Source of the DNA: Paenibacillus oryzae | GTDB taxonomy: Bacteria > Bacillota > Bacilli > Paenibacillales > Paenibacillaceae | Assembly (NCBI RefSeq): GCF_001675045.1 | Contig: NZ_LYPA01000038.1 | Span: 1-64,000 of the forward strand | Length of the DNA stretch: 64,000 nt | Direction of reading: 5' to 3' | In this document: positions 7,705 to 17,006 of the stretch, piece after piece | Numbering within the stretch: the stretch's first letter is position 1 | Layout: every line of letters begins with the position of its first letter | Made by a program: the position numbers and the translations under genes | The notes under the pieces: generated by a model | The model's database searches: none | Told to the model about the DNA's origin: nothing | Seen by the model: the letters and a program-made list of their open reading frames with translations, nothing else

Positions 7705-8991
7705 ATGAAGCCGATAAAAGTAGGATTGCTGGGACTCGGAACCGTCGGAACCGGCGTAGTACGCATTGTTGAGGGGCATCAGGAGGATTTGCAAAACCAG
7801 GCGGGCTCCTCTATCGTCATTGAAAAGGTGCTTGTGCAAAATAAAACAAAAGCGCGCGCCATTTCCGTGCCGCAGGAAAAGCTGACGGAGGATCCCTGGG
7901 ATATTATCCGCAACCCCGAAATTGACGTTGTTGTTGAAGTGATGGGCGGCATCGGCAATACGAGGGACTATATATTGGAGGCTTTGTCTCTGGGCAAACA
8001 TGTCGTGACGGCCAATAAAGACCTGATGGCGCTGCATGGACCGGAAATTTTGGCCAAGGCCCGGGAGCATGGCTGCGATGTGTTGTATGAAGCGAGCGTA
8101 GCGGGCGGCATTCCTATTTTGCGCACGCTGGTGGAAGGATTTTCATCGGACCGTATTACCAAAATTATGGGGATCGTTAACGGCACCACCAACTACATTT
8201 TGACCAAAATGAGTCAGGAGGGGGCATCCTACGGGGATGTACTGAAGGAGGCTCAAGCGCTTGGTTATGCCGAATCGGATCCTACCTCCGATGTGGAGGG
8301 GCTGGATGCTGCTAGAAAAATGACGATTCTGGCTACGCTGGGCTTCCGCACCCATGTATCGCTGGATACGGTTTCGACTCAAGGCATTTCCTCCGTGACA
8401 AAAGAGGACATCCTGTATGCCAAACGTCTCGGCTATGAGCTTAAATTGCTTGGTATTGCAGAGCGCCAGGACGATTCCATCAGCATTAGCGTCCAGCCTA
8501 CCATGGTGAAGTCGACTCATCCAATCGCCTCTGTCAATGGTGTGTTTAATGCGGTTTATGTGTATGGCGAAGCGGTGGGCGAAACGATGTTTTACGGAGC
8601 GGGAGCGGGGGAGCTGCCGACAGCTACGTCGATCGTTGCGGATCTGGTCGCCGTTGTCAAAAACATCAAGCTGGGAGTAGGCGGCAAAAAAAATGCGTTA
8701 ACCTACAACGAAACCAGACAAAAAACGGATGAGGAAATATCGTCGAAATATTTTCTGCTCCTGCATGTGGCGGATCGGGCCGGCGTATTGGCGCAAATTA
8801 CTCAGGTTTTTGCAGCCTTTGAAGTCAGCCTGCAATCCGTATTGCAGCAGCCTAACCCTAATAATCCGGAAGCGGAAATCATCATTATTACTCATGACGC
8901 CAATAAAGCCGCTGTAGCCAAGGTGCTGGAGACGTTCCATAAGCTGGATGTTGTACACACGGTGAAAAGCGTGTATCGGGTGGAAGGATAG
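7705..8991 (+). CDS. hom: homoserine dehydrogenase
   Basis: NAD(P)H-dependent reduction of aspartate semialdehyde to homoserine, the branch step to threonine and methionine. The 428-residue protein shows the Rossmann motif GLLGLGTVGTGV, the family signature GIVNGTTNYILTKM, the catalytic region GYAESDPTSDVEG and a C-terminal ACT domain (LLLHVADRAGVLAQI) for threonine feedback. ATG 7705 is used with GGAGGT upstream; an earlier TTG at 7681 has no ribosome site. thrB starts 4 bp after the stop. Confidence 0.96.
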   Translation: MKPIKVGLLGLGTVGTGVVRIVEGHQEDLQNQAGSSIVIEKVLVQNKTKARAISVPQEKLTEDPWDIIRNPEIDVVVEVMGGIGNTRDYILEALSLGKHVVTANKDLMALHGPEILAKAREHGCDVLYEASVAGGIPILRTLVEGFSSDRITKIMGIVNGTTNYILTKMSQEGASYGDVLKEAQALGYAESDPTSDVEGLDAARKMTILATLGFRTHVSLDTVSTQGISSVTKEDILYAKRLGYELKLLGIAERQDDSISISVQPTMVKSTHPIASVNGVFNAVYVYGEAVGETMFYGAGAGELPTATSIVADLVAVVKNIKLGVGGKKNALTYNETRQKTDEEISSKYFLLLHVADRAGVLAQITQVFAAFEVSLQSVLQQPNPNNPEAEIIIITHDANKAAVAKVLETFHKLDVVHTVKSVYRVEG

Positions 8992-8995
8992 GATT

Positions 8996-10060
8996 ATGGA
9001 TAACGTAGGAGAAATGGACAAAAGATTACTAGAGCTCGCCTCCTGCCGCAGGGTGACGGTCAAGGTTCCGGCGAGCACCGCCAATCTTGGACCGGGGTTT
9101 GATACGCTTGGCATGGCGCTGTCTCTGTTTGCTTGGGTCGAGATGTCGGTTTCCACGAGCGGAGCCACAACGTTCGATTTGCACGGGGAAGGAATGGACG
9201 GGCTGCCCCAGGATAAAAGCAACCTGCTGTACAAGGTGGCCCAGCTTGTGTTCAAGCAGGCTGGAGCCGAAGTACCGGAGCTTCATATCGCTATGTACAG
9301 CGATATTCCGCTGGCGCGCGGGCTTGGCAGCAGCGCAACGGCTATAGTTGGCGCTTTAGTTGCCGCTAATGCGCTGATCGGCGAACCGCTTAGCACACAG
9401 GAGCTGTTCCAGCTTGCAACGGAACTGGAGGGGCATCCCGACAACGTAGGAGCTTCACTGTTCGGCGGCATTGTAGTGTGCTCCTGGACGAAGGGCGAGG
9501 AGGCGCAGCACGTGAAGCTGCAGCCGCCGCCAGGACTTGAGACGCTGGTTGCCATCCCGGCGTTCCAGCTCTCGACAGAGAAGGCGCGTCATGCACTGCC
9601 GGCTGTCGTCGACCGGGCCGACGCCGTCTATAACGTCGGCCGCAGCTCCTTGCTTGTCGCCGCGCTTGCCAGCGGCGAGCTTGAACTGCTGCGTCATGCG
9701 CTTGGCGACCGGCTGCACCAGCCCTACCGTGCGCCGCTAATCCCCGGCATGACGGAAATATTGGCGCGCGCCGGTGAACATGGCGCGCTGGGCGCTGCGC
9801 TCAGCGGGGCCGGGCCGACGCTGATCGCGTTTGTTGACGCCGCCAGCAGCGGCAAGGCGGCGCTGGAGGCCTTTCTGCAGGAGACGATGCAGAATGAGGG
9901 CATTACGGCGCAGACGCTGTGGCTGGCGCCATATGGCGAGGGCCCGCAGGTTAACGTTGCGGAGCTGTGCGACGATGCCGTGATGAATGACGGCAGCGGT
10001 GAAAACGGCGGAACGGATTTACCGTTTTTGGACAGAATCAAAGGAGAGCGGTTATCATGA
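8996..10060 (+). CDS. thrB: homoserine kinase
   Basis: GHMP-family kinase phosphorylating homoserine on the way to threonine. It has the substrate motif VPASTANLGPGFDTLG and the GHMP ATP loop PLARGLGSSATAIVG, with a C-terminal GHMP domain (ALSGAGPTLIAF). The product is 354 residues, longer than usual because of a short N-terminal lead and a C-terminal tail of about 30 residues (NDGSGENGG...). An in-frame ATG at 9014 with TAGGAG upstream is an alternative start. The 3' end overlaps pheA by 4 bp. The middle of the gene is noticeably GC-rich. Confidence 0.95.
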   Translation: MDNVGEMDKRLLELASCRRVTVKVPASTANLGPGFDTLGMALSLFAWVEMSVSTSGATTFDLHGEGMDGLPQDKSNLLYKVAQLVFKQAGAEVPELHIAMYSDIPLARGLGSSATAIVGALVAANALIGEPLSTQELFQLATELEGHPDNVGASLFGGIVVCSWTKGEEAQHVKLQPPPGLETLVAIPAFQLSTEKARHALPAVVDRADAVYNVGRSSLLVAALASGELELLRHALGDRLHQPYRAPLIPGMTEILARAGEHGALGAALSGAGPTLIAFVDAASSGKAALEAFLQETMQNEGITAQTLWLAPYGEGPQVNVAELCDDAVMNDGSGENGGTDLPFLDRIKGERLS

Positions 10061-10929
10061 AAACAATAGCGCTGCTGCCCGCGGGGTCCGTCTCCGACGA
10101 AGCGGCAAAGCAGCTTTTTGGCAGCGAACAGGTTAATTGGAGACATCATCGGCTAATCGCCGATGTTTTTCAGTCAACGGCAACCGGTGTGAGCCATTAC
10201 AGCGTTATTCCGATCGAAAATACGATTGAAGGCTCCGTCAGCCTCCATATGGACTGGCTTGTTCACGAGGTGGATTTGCCGATGCAGGCTGAATGGGTTT
10301 ATCCCTCGATTCAAAATTTGATCGGCCGCCGCCCGGAGCTGCTAAACGGCTCCGGCGAGCTGGATTTGACGCGTATCCGCAAGGTGATCAGCCATCCCGT
10401 AGCGATGGCTCAATGTCTGCAGTTTTTGCGGCGGTTTATGCCGCAAGCAGAGACGGAGCACGTCAGCAGCACGGCAGAAGCGGTTAAAATCGTCAAGGAA
10501 AATCCGGGCGAAGGCATTGTGGCGATCGGCACCCGCATAGCGGCCCAGATTAACGGTCTGGATTTGCTGGAAGAGAAAATAACCGATCACGACAATAACT
10601 ATACCCGCTTTGTTCTGGTGGGACATGAGCCATACAAGGCCAGACAGTCTGAACGGATCAAAACCAGCATTCTGATTACGCTGCCGGAGGATTACCCTGG
10701 CGCGCTTCATCAGGTGTTGTCAGCTTTTGCATGGCGGAAGATCAACCTGTCGCGAATCGAGTCGCGTCCAACCAAGAAAAAACTGGGCAATTACTATTTT
10801 TATATGGAGATTGAAATGTCGCTGGACACTGTCCTTCTGCCATCCGCGCTTCAGGAGGTTGAGGCGATAGGCTGCCAGGTGCGGATATTGGGCTGTTACC
10901 CGTCTTTTTCCTATGAGCAGCTGCTGTAG
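10057..10929 (+). CDS. pheA: prephenate dehydratase
   Basis: Converts prephenate to phenylpyruvate in phenylalanine synthesis. The 290-residue protein has the periplasmic-binding-like catalytic domain with SVIPIENTIEGSV and NNYTRFVLVG (the TRF motif with the catalytic Thr) and a C-terminal ACT domain (ILITLPEDYPGALHQVLSAF, then NLSRIESRPTKK) for phenylalanine inhibition. The start ATGA overlaps the thrB stop, so translation is coupled. It is the last gene of the pheB-hom-thrB-pheA operon. Confidence 0.96.
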   Translation: MKTIALLPAGSVSDEAAKQLFGSEQVNWRHHRLIADVFQSTATGVSHYSVIPIENTIEGSVSLHMDWLVHEVDLPMQAEWVYPSIQNLIGRRPELLNGSGELDLTRIRKVISHPVAMAQCLQFLRRFMPQAETEHVSSTAEAVKIVKENPGEGIVAIGTRIAAQINGLDLLEEKITDHDNNYTRFVLVGHEPYKARQSERIKTSILITLPEDYPGALHQVLSAFAWRKINLSRIESRPTKKKLGNYYFYMEIEMSLDTVLLPSALQEVEAIGCQVRILGCYPSFSYEQLL

Positions 10930-11042
10930 CGGAAGGGCTTGAGAATTGAGTTGAGGCCGTATACAGGGCGGCTTTTTTGCGGTAAAGTATATAAGTATGG
11001 TATTAATCGGCATGACATTTTGCGGAGGTGTAGGGTAAGGTT

Positions 11043-11924
11043 ATGGCACAGCAATGGATTTATCTCAATGGTGAATATGTAACTAAAGAGGATGCAAAAG
11101 TTTCGGTATACGATCACGGTTTTTTGTACGGCGACGGCATTTTTGAAGGCATCCGTATTTACGGCGGCAACATTTTTAAATGCAAGGAGCATTTGGACAG
11201 GCTATATGATTCGGCCAAATCCATCATGCTGGACATTCCGCTGACGCAGGACGAAATGCAGGAAGCTTTGGTGGAAACCATTTCCCGCAACGAGATGCGT
11301 GACGGCTACATTCGTCTTATCGTATCGCGCGGTCCCGGCAACCTGGGTCTAGATCCAAAACGCTGTCCTGCGGCTTGGGTCATTATCATTGTAGAGCAGC
11401 TGGCCATTTATTCTGAGGAAGCTTACAAAAACGGTCTGGTTTCGGTATCGGTATCGCAGCGCCGCAATATTCCGGATGCGCTCAATCCGAAAATCAAATC
11501 GCTTAACTACTTGAACAACATTTTGGTCAAAATCCAGGCCAATCTGGCGGGCGTCGGCGAAGCGATTATGCTGAATTCGCAAGGATATGTAGCGGAAGGC
11601 TCCAGCGACAACATTTTTATTATTAAAAAAGGGGTTGTTTATACGCCTCCTTGTTACGTTGGCGCATTGGAAGGCATTACGCGCGCAGCTATAATGGAGC
11701 TTTGCGCCAAGCTCGGCTATACGTTGAAGGAAGAGCCGTTTACACTGCATGATGTTTATGTGGCAGACGAGGTTTTCTTCACGGGAACGGCAGCCGAGGT
11801 TATCGCGGTTCGCGAGGTGGACGGACGCAAGATCGGCTCCGGCCAGGCAGGCCCGATTACGACTCGCTTGCTGCAGGAATTCCGCAGCATTGTTACCGTA
11901 GACGGCGTCCAAGTATTCAACTAA
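11043..11924 (+). CDS. ilvE: branched-chain amino acid aminotransferase
   Basis: Class IV PLP-dependent transaminase for leucine, isoleucine and valine. Signs are YDHGFLYGDGIFEG at the N-terminus, the lysine that binds PLP in KSLNYLNNIL, the AEGSSDNIFI segment and DEVFFTGTAAEV near the end. The length of 293 residues is typical. GGAGGTG lies upstream of ATG 11043 at a longish distance, with TAAGG closer. It is separated from pheA by 113 bp, which include a short GCCG/CGGC stem followed by TTTTTT (about 10958-10978), and is followed by a strong terminator. Confidence 0.95.
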   Translation: MAQQWIYLNGEYVTKEDAKVSVYDHGFLYGDGIFEGIRIYGGNIFKCKEHLDRLYDSAKSIMLDIPLTQDEMQEALVETISRNEMRDGYIRLIVSRGPGNLGLDPKRCPAAWVIIIVEQLAIYSEEAYKNGLVSVSVSQRRNIPDALNPKIKSLNYLNNILVKIQANLAGVGEAIMLNSQGYVAEGSSDNIFIIKKGVVYTPPCYVGALEGITRAAIMELCAKLGYTLKEEPFTLHDVYVADEVFFTGTAAEVIAVREVDGRKIGSGQAGPITTRLLQEFRSIVTVDGVQVFN

Positions 11925-11940
11925 TAGTTCGGAAGCATTT

Positions 11941-11986
11941 AAAGGTTCCTGTCAGGCAGAAGGATCTGCCTGCGGGAGCCTTTTTT
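11941..11986 (+). terminator. rho-independent terminator after ilvE
   Basis: Inverted repeat AAAGG...CAGGCAGA-agga-TCTGCCTG...CCTTTTTT, 16 bp after the stop. Confidence 0.9.
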
Positions 11987-12162
11987 GTCGTTCATTTTTC
12001 AGAGGCATGCCTATATAAGGACATACTGTCGAAAAACGATGAGAAGGAATAGCTGTTTTTTTTCTGTCAAAGTGGAGACACCAGCCCATCTCCTGCATAG
12101 GATGTAGAGATTGATAGCGGGCATTCCCCGTTACACAGAACGTGACAGGAGGTTATTGGGCA

Positions 12163-14919
12163 GTGAAAATCCATATTGTGAAACAGGGAGATACGTTATA
12201 CGGCCTGGCCCAAAAATATAACGTAACTCAGGATCAGATTCTGCAGCTGAATCCAAGCATCACCAACCCGGATGTGCTGCATATCGGCATGAAAATCAAA
12301 ATGCCTTCCAGCCATGCCGGTGTTCATTCATCGGACATTATGCATCAGCATGTCGTCAAACAGGGAGATACGCTGTGGAAGCTATCCAAAGCATGGGGTG
12401 TGCCGCTCGCCTCTATGGTTCATGCCAATCCTCAGTTGAAAAATCCTAATGTGCTGCTCACCGGGGAAATCGTTAATATCCCGAAAGCGAACGCTGTTAT
12501 AACGCCACAACAAAGTCACGCTTCCAGCACACATCACGGCGGCAATTTTATGCAGAATGTGCAAGGCGTTGTTGGCAAGCTGTCTACTGCGCCCGTTATC
12601 GGTAAGACGTTAACCGGCTTAGCCACGGGGAAAAAGAATACAGCGCCTATCATGGAGAAGACGCCTACAGGACCAATCGTTAGTCCGGTTCCACCTGCTC
12701 CAGAGCCAAAGCCCGCACCTGCACCTAAAAAGGAAGCGGCGAAAAAAGTCGAGCCGCTTAGCAAAAAGGTAGAGCCGCTGGCGAGCAAGGCGGAGCCGCT
12801 TGCGAAAGGTAAGGTGGAGCCGTTGGCAAGCAAAACAGAGCCGCTTGCGAAAGGTAAGGTGGAGCCGTTGGCAAGCAAAACAGAGCCGCTTGCAACAGGC
12901 AAGGTCGAACCGCTGGCAAACAAAGCACTGCCGCTCGCGGCGAGCAAGGTGGAGCCCCTGGCAGCCAAAACAATGCCAAATGCCAACGTCTCGCCCATGT
13001 CGTCCAACATGGCGCCGCTGAGCACGGGCAAAACATCGCCTAACGCCAACGTCTCGCCCATGTCGTCCAACATGGCGCCGCTGAGCACGGGCAAAACAAT
13101 GCCTAACGCCAACGTTTCGCCGATGTCGTCCAACATGGCGCCGTTGAGCAACTCCAACGTCTCGCCGTTGTCATCGAACATGGGCCCGTTGAGCAACTCC
13201 AACGTCTCGCCGCTGTCATCGAACATGGGCCCGTTGAGCAACTCCAACGTCTCGCCGCTGTCGTCGAACATGGGTCCAATGAGCAATGCCAACGTGTCGC
13301 CAATGTCATCGAACATGGGTCCGATGAGCACGGGCAAAACAATGCCTAATGCAAACGTCTCGCCAATGTCGTCGAACATGGGTCCGATGAGCACGGGCAA
13401 AACAATGCCTAATGCAAACATCTCGCCAATGTCGTCCAACATGGCTCCGATGAGCACGGGCAAAACAATGCCTTATGCCAACGTGTCGCCAATGTCATCC
13501 AACATGGGCCCAATGAGCAATTCCAACGTGTCGCCAATGTCATCCAACATGGGTCCGATGAGCAATTCCAACGTGTCGCCAATGTCATCCAACATGGCTC
13601 CATTGAGCAATTCCAACGTGTCGCCGATGTCATCCAACATGGGTCCGATGAGCAATTCCAACGTGTCGCCAATGTCATCTAACGTGGGTCCATTGAGCAA
13701 TTCCAACGTGTCGCCAATGTCATCCAACATGGGTCCATTGAGCAATTCCAACGTCTCGCCGATGTCATCCAACATGGGCCCGTTGAGCAATTCCAACGTG
13801 TCGCCGATGTCATCGAACATGGGCCCAATGAGCAATTCCAACGTGTCGCCGATGTCATCGAACATGGGTCCGATGAGCAATTCCAACGTGTCGCCGATGT
13901 CATCCAACGTGGGCCCGTTGAGCAACGCCAGCGTTTCCCCGCTGTCTGCGGCGCCGGCTGCCAAAAAGACTCTGCCAAATGAAAAGCCGGTGGAAAAAAA
14001 GGTTAATGCAATGAATTCCGAATATATTCAAAGCATTGATTTATTTCAGCAATATGATACTCCTGCAGTTCAGGCGATGTCCGGAATGGATTATTCCTTC
14101 GTTGAAGGTGCTAACGTTGAAGGTGCTAATGCTGCCAACAGCAATATATCGCCAGCCAATTATGGCATGATGGGCGAAAACGTCCCTGCGGGCAAAGGAA
14201 GCTGGGGAGCAGCGCAAGCCCAAAGTGCAAACAATCCCAATACGAGCGTTGAGTGGGCGCCTTATGCATCAACGGCACCTGTTTATCCTTATGATTGTCC
14301 TCCCGGAATGTATCCGGCTTATCCGGTTTCACCTTATAGCCCTTACGGTATGGGCCCAATGTGGGGGTATGGAAATAACCCTTATCAAGGATTGGGCGAA
14401 AATGCTAATGTGTCTCCGTCATCTATTGGGCCAAACGCCAATGTTTCGCCGTTATCCGTTGGTTCCAAAAAAGGAGACGTCTCGCCGATGGCATATTCCG
14501 AAAACGCGGAGCCCATTGCGCCTTATAGCGCAATGCCGAATCATCCCGGAGTAGCAGCCTTGTCTGCGCAATATCCGCCGCCTGGTTACGGTGGTTATCC
14601 AACAGGGTATCCTGCGGGCTATGTTCCGGCAGCGCCGCTTCCCATGTGGCCCGGCTATGGAGGACAACAGATGCCGTATTATGGGGCTCCAGGCGGCTGC
14701 GGCTGCGGAGGCATTAGAGAGGATCAAGTCAACGCTAATACGATGTCGACCTTCTCAACACCGAATTATTTGACTCCTGATTATTCAAGCTCCAGTTCTA
14801 CTCCAAAGACGGGAGCGGCAAAGCCCAAGAAGAAAGCAAAAAAAGCCGTTATTCGCACGGTTGTTTCCAAGCCAAAGCCTAAAACAACCAGGGGCAGCCG
14901 CCCTTGGCTGAATCGTTAA
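12163..14919 (+). CDS. safA: SafA-like LysM spore coat morphogenetic protein with long tandem repeats
   Basis: Probable spore-coat protein that attaches to the cortex through LysM domains. The 918-residue product has two N-terminal LysM domains (about residues 2-47, HIVKQGDTLYGLAQKYNV; and 62-108, HVVKQGDTLWKLSKAWGV), a linker, a 15-residue repeat rich in EPLA (e.g. SKTEPLAKGKVEPLA), about 20 NVSPMSSNMGP repeats, a Tyr/Pro/Gly-rich region with GGCGCGG, and a very basic tail (KPKKKAKKAV). The start is GTG 12163 with AGGAGGT at 12147-12153. No signal peptide is present, as expected for a mother-cell protein. A sporulation-type -10 (CATACTGT, 12022-12029) lies upstream. SafA proteins lie downstream of pheA in Bacillus, which supports the name; the repeats are far longer than in B. 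subtilis. Confidence 0.8.
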   Translation: MKIHIVKQGDTLYGLAQKYNVTQDQILQLNPSITNPDVLHIGMKIKMPSSHAGVHSSDIMHQHVVKQGDTLWKLSKAWGVPLASMVHANPQLKNPNVLLTGEIVNIPKANAVITPQQSHASSTHHGGNFMQNVQGVVGKLSTAPVIGKTLTGLATGKKNTAPIMEKTPTGPIVSPVPPAPEPKPAPAPKKEAAKKVEPLSKKVEPLASKAEPLAKGKVEPLASKTEPLAKGKVEPLASKTEPLATGKVEPLANKALPLAASKVEPLAAKTMPNANVSPMSSNMAPLSTGKTSPNANVSPMSSNMAPLSTGKTMPNANVSPMSSNMAPLSNSNVSPLSSNMGPLSNSNVSPLSSNMGPLSNSNVSPLSSNMGPMSNANVSPMSSNMGPMSTGKTMPNANVSPMSSNMGPMSTGKTMPNANISPMSSNMAPMSTGKTMPYANVSPMSSNMGPMSNSNVSPMSSNMGPMSNSNVSPMSSNMAPLSNSNVSPMSSNMGPMSNSNVSPMSSNVGPLSNSNVSPMSSNMGPLSNSNVSPMSSNMGPLSNSNVSPMSSNMGPMSNSNVSPMSSNMGPMSNSNVSPMSSNVGPLSNASVSPLSAAPAAKKTLPNEKPVEKKVNAMNSEYIQSIDLFQQYDTPAVQAMSGMDYSFVEGANVEGANAANSNISPANYGMMGENVPAGKGSWGAAQAQSANNPNTSVEWAPYASTAPVYPYDCPPGMYPAYPVSPYSPYGMGPMWGYGNNPYQGLGENANVSPSSIGPNANVSPLSVGSKKGDVSPMAYSENAEPIAPYSAMPNHPGVAALSAQYPPPGYGGYPTGYPAGYVPAAPLPMWPGYGGQQMPYYGAPGGCGCGGIREDQVNANTMSTFSTPNYLTPDYSSSSSTPKTGAAKPKKKAKKAVIRTVVSKPKPKTTRGSRPWLNR
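12741..12968 (+). repeat. in-frame 45-bp repeat (EPLA type) inside the SafA-like gene
   Basis: About five units alternating KVEPLA and KTEPLA blocks, with two adjacent 45-bp copies almost identical at 12813-12902. All keep frame. Confidence 0.8.
12970..13950 (+). repeat. in-frame 45/63-bp repeat array (NVSPMSSNMGP type)
   Basis: About 20 units, most of 45 bp coding for NSNVSPMSSNMGPLS. Several early units are 63 bp because they carry TGKTMPNA before NVSP. Variation is mostly M/L and A/G at fixed positions, plus many synonymous third-base changes (TCG CCA / TCG CCG, TCA TCC / TCG TCG). Isolated relics (NANVSPSS, NANVSPLS) recur at 14401-14460. Confidence 0.9.
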
Positions 14920-14925
14920 AGAAAT

Positions 14926-14960
14926 AGCCCGGCTTCCTGTTACAGGTTGCCGGGTTTCTC
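14926..14960 (+). terminator. terminator after the SafA-like gene
   Basis: CCCGGC (14928-14933) pairs with GCCGGG (14949-14954), followed by TTTCTCTTG, a few bases after the stop codon. Confidence 0.7.
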
Positions 14961-15082
14961 TTGTTTACTGTATGAATTCGGCTTTTTAAGTATCAAAAAG
15001 TTAACTGGCGGGTGTATAATAAGGGTGATTTTGTATCCGATTACATGATACATAGACGAGATTGCGAGAGAGGGAGATTTAG

Positions 15083-16048
15083 ATGCCGCTGATTGATATG
15101 CCGTTGGAGCAGCTAAAGCAATATGAAGGAATAAATCCCAGACCAGCGGATTTTGACGATTACTGGAAGCGCGCGATTGCGGAAATGTCCGCGGTTGAAG
15201 CCAAGGTGGAGCTTATTCCCAGCTCTTTTCAGACACCGCTGGCGGAGTGCTTCGATCTTTATTTTACAGGCGTGAGAGGGGCAAGAATTCATGCCAAATA
15301 TGTTCGGCCCCGCAATGCGGAAGGCAAGCATCCAGCCATTGTACAGTTTCATGGGTACAGCGCCAATAGCGGCGACTGGAGCGACAAGCTGGTGTATGCC
15401 TCGCTTGGTTTTTCCGTGCTGTCGATGGATGCGCGCGGCCAGGGCGGACAATCGGAGGATGCTGGCGGTGTTAAAGGCAACACCTTGAACGGCCATATTA
15501 TCAGAGGACTCGACGATCATCCCGACAACCTGTTGTTTAGACATATTTTTCTGGATGCCGCCCAGCTAGCAGGCATAGCTTTGTCGTTGCCGGAGGTTGA
15601 CCCGGACCATGTTTATGCAACCGGAGGTTCTCAAGGCGGAGCGCTTGCAATAGCTTGCGCCGCTCTGGAGCCGCGCGTAAGCAAGCTTGGCACGGTTTAT
15701 CCGTTTTTATGCGATTATAGACGGACATGGAATATGGATTTAGCCAAGGATGCTTATCAGGAGCTGAAAAATTATTTCCGCAGCTTTGATCCTCTGCATG
15801 AGCGGGAGGACGAGGTTTTTGAACGGCTCGGCTATATCGACCTGCAATATCAGGCAGGCAGGATCAAGGCTGAGGTTGTGATGGCGGTTGGACTGATGGA
15901 TACAATTTGCCCGCCATCGACTCAATTTGCGGCCTACAATAAAATAACCGCTCCCAAACAAACCTTGATTTATCCCGATTTTGGTCATGAACATCTGCCG
16001 GGCTTAAACGACAAATTAATACAATTCTTCCTAAGCCCCATGGTATAA
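15083..16048 (+). CDS. acetyl xylan esterase / cephalosporin-C deacetylase family (CE7)
   Basis: Alpha/beta hydrolase that removes acetyl groups from acetylated sugars or xylo-oligosaccharides in the cytoplasm (no signal peptide). At 321 residues it has the CE7 length. The motif RGQGGQSED and the nucleophile elbow GGSQGGAL are characteristic; the acid is likely Asp in VGLMDTICPPST and the base His in GHEHLPG. GAGAGGGAG precedes ATG 15083, and a TATAAT lies at 15015-15020. It probably works with the other plant-sugar enzymes in the window, but stands as a single gene. Confidence 0.88.
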   Translation: MPLIDMPLEQLKQYEGINPRPADFDDYWKRAIAEMSAVEAKVELIPSSFQTPLAECFDLYFTGVRGARIHAKYVRPRNAEGKHPAIVQFHGYSANSGDWSDKLVYASLGFSVLSMDARGQGGQSEDAGGVKGNTLNGHIIRGLDDHPDNLLFRHIFLDAAQLAGIALSLPEVDPDHVYATGGSQGGALAIACAALEPRVSKLGTVYPFLCDYRRTWNMDLAKDAYQELKNYFRSFDPLHEREDEVFERLGYIDLQYQAGRIKAEVVMAVGLMDTICPPSTQFAAYNKITAPKQTLIYPDFGHEHLPGLNDKLIQFFLSPMV

Positions 16049-16164
16049 TAGATAATATTTGTCGTTTGTGTGATTTTACTGGCGCAACCAATTGAAACGT
16101 TATTCCAGTTGGCGCGTATTGTTAATTATAACGACCTAACAGGACGAAGGAGGAATTGTTGACT

Positions 16165-16848
16165 ATGAGTATTTTTCAAAGACTGTTCCGTATCGGTAAA
16201 TCTAATGTTAATGCAGCACTGGACCATCTGGAGGATCCGGTGAAAATGATTGATCAGGTATTGCGTGAGCTGGACGAGGATATCGAAAAGGTAACATCTG
16301 CCGTAACGACTCAAATTGCGGTGGAAAAACGTTTTGAGCGCGAGCTGAATGAGGCAAACGAGGTTATCGCCAAACGCGACGCCCAAGCCCGTCAGGCGCT
16401 TGCCAGCGGTAATGAAAGCCTTGCCCGCGAAGCCCTTGCCGATAAAAAGCGTTACTCCGATAAGCAAGTCGCGGCGCAGGCAAGCTACGACAGAGCCAAA
16501 GCAACCGCAGACAAGCTGCGCACGCAGCTCCAGGAAATGAAAGCAAGAGTGCAGGAAATGAAAACGCAAAAAAGCACATTGGTTGCTCAAGCTGAGGCTG
16601 CAAAAGCTCAAGAGCGCATCAATAAAACAATGAGCGGGATTGGCAACAACGATCTTGGCGCAACCTTTAACCGGATGGAGGAGCGCATCAGACAAATGCA
16701 TGATCAGGCGGATGCGGCTTACGAGCTGGCCAATGAAGGCAAGTCGCTGGACTCTAAATTCGATGAACTCGAAAAATCCGGCAGGGATACCGAACTGGAC
16801 GATGAGCTTGCAGCTTTGAAAGCGGAGCTGGAAGGCAATAAGCAATAA
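16165..16848 (+). CDS. pspA: PspA/IM30 family envelope-stress protein
   Basis: Peripheral membrane protein of the phage-shock/LiaH type that polymerises to stabilise stressed membranes. The 227-residue product begins MSIFQRLFRIGKSNVNAALD, typical of the amphipathic anchor, then DPVKMIDQVLRELDEDI and a long coiled coil through most of the length. ATG 16165 has a perfect AAGGAGGA at 16147-16154; in-frame TTG codons just upstream are rejected. Monocistronic, with a strong terminator after it. Confidence 0.92.
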   Translation: MSIFQRLFRIGKSNVNAALDHLEDPVKMIDQVLRELDEDIEKVTSAVTTQIAVEKRFERELNEANEVIAKRDAQARQALASGNESLAREALADKKRYSDKQVAAQASYDRAKATADKLRTQLQEMKARVQEMKTQKSTLVAQAEAAKAQERINKTMSGIGNNDLGATFNRMEERIRQMHDQADAAYELANEGKSLDSKFDELEKSGRDTELDDELAALKAELEGNKQ

Positions 16849-16874
16849 TGAATCCCGATAAATAAGGATCAAAG

Positions 16875-16942
16875 AAAAGTCTCCACATTACCACGTCAGC
16901 GCAGTCCGAACTGCGCCGATGTGAAAATGGGAGACTTTTTTT
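16875..16942. terminator. bidirectional terminator between pspA and nagZ
   Basis: AAAAGTCTCC pairs with GGGAGACTTTT and is followed by TTT; an inner perfect hairpin CGCAGT-ccga-ACTGCG lies within. It can serve both convergent genes. Confidence 0.85.
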
Positions 16943-17006
16943 CAGGTTAAGGCTTCCAGAACAAATAGGCCGACCTGCGTACAAGCCAGGACAATCTTGC
17001 CTCTTA

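Noticed and set aside
12534-13964. Long minus-strand reading frames opposite the SafA-like repeats
   Set aside because: They mirror the repeat codons and are rich in low-complexity motifs (IGPMFDDIGET); no ribosome site or homologous domain supports them.
16126-16872. 248-residue minus-strand frame
   Set aside because: Antisense to the whole pspA gene, whose coiled-coil composition leaves the opposite frame open.
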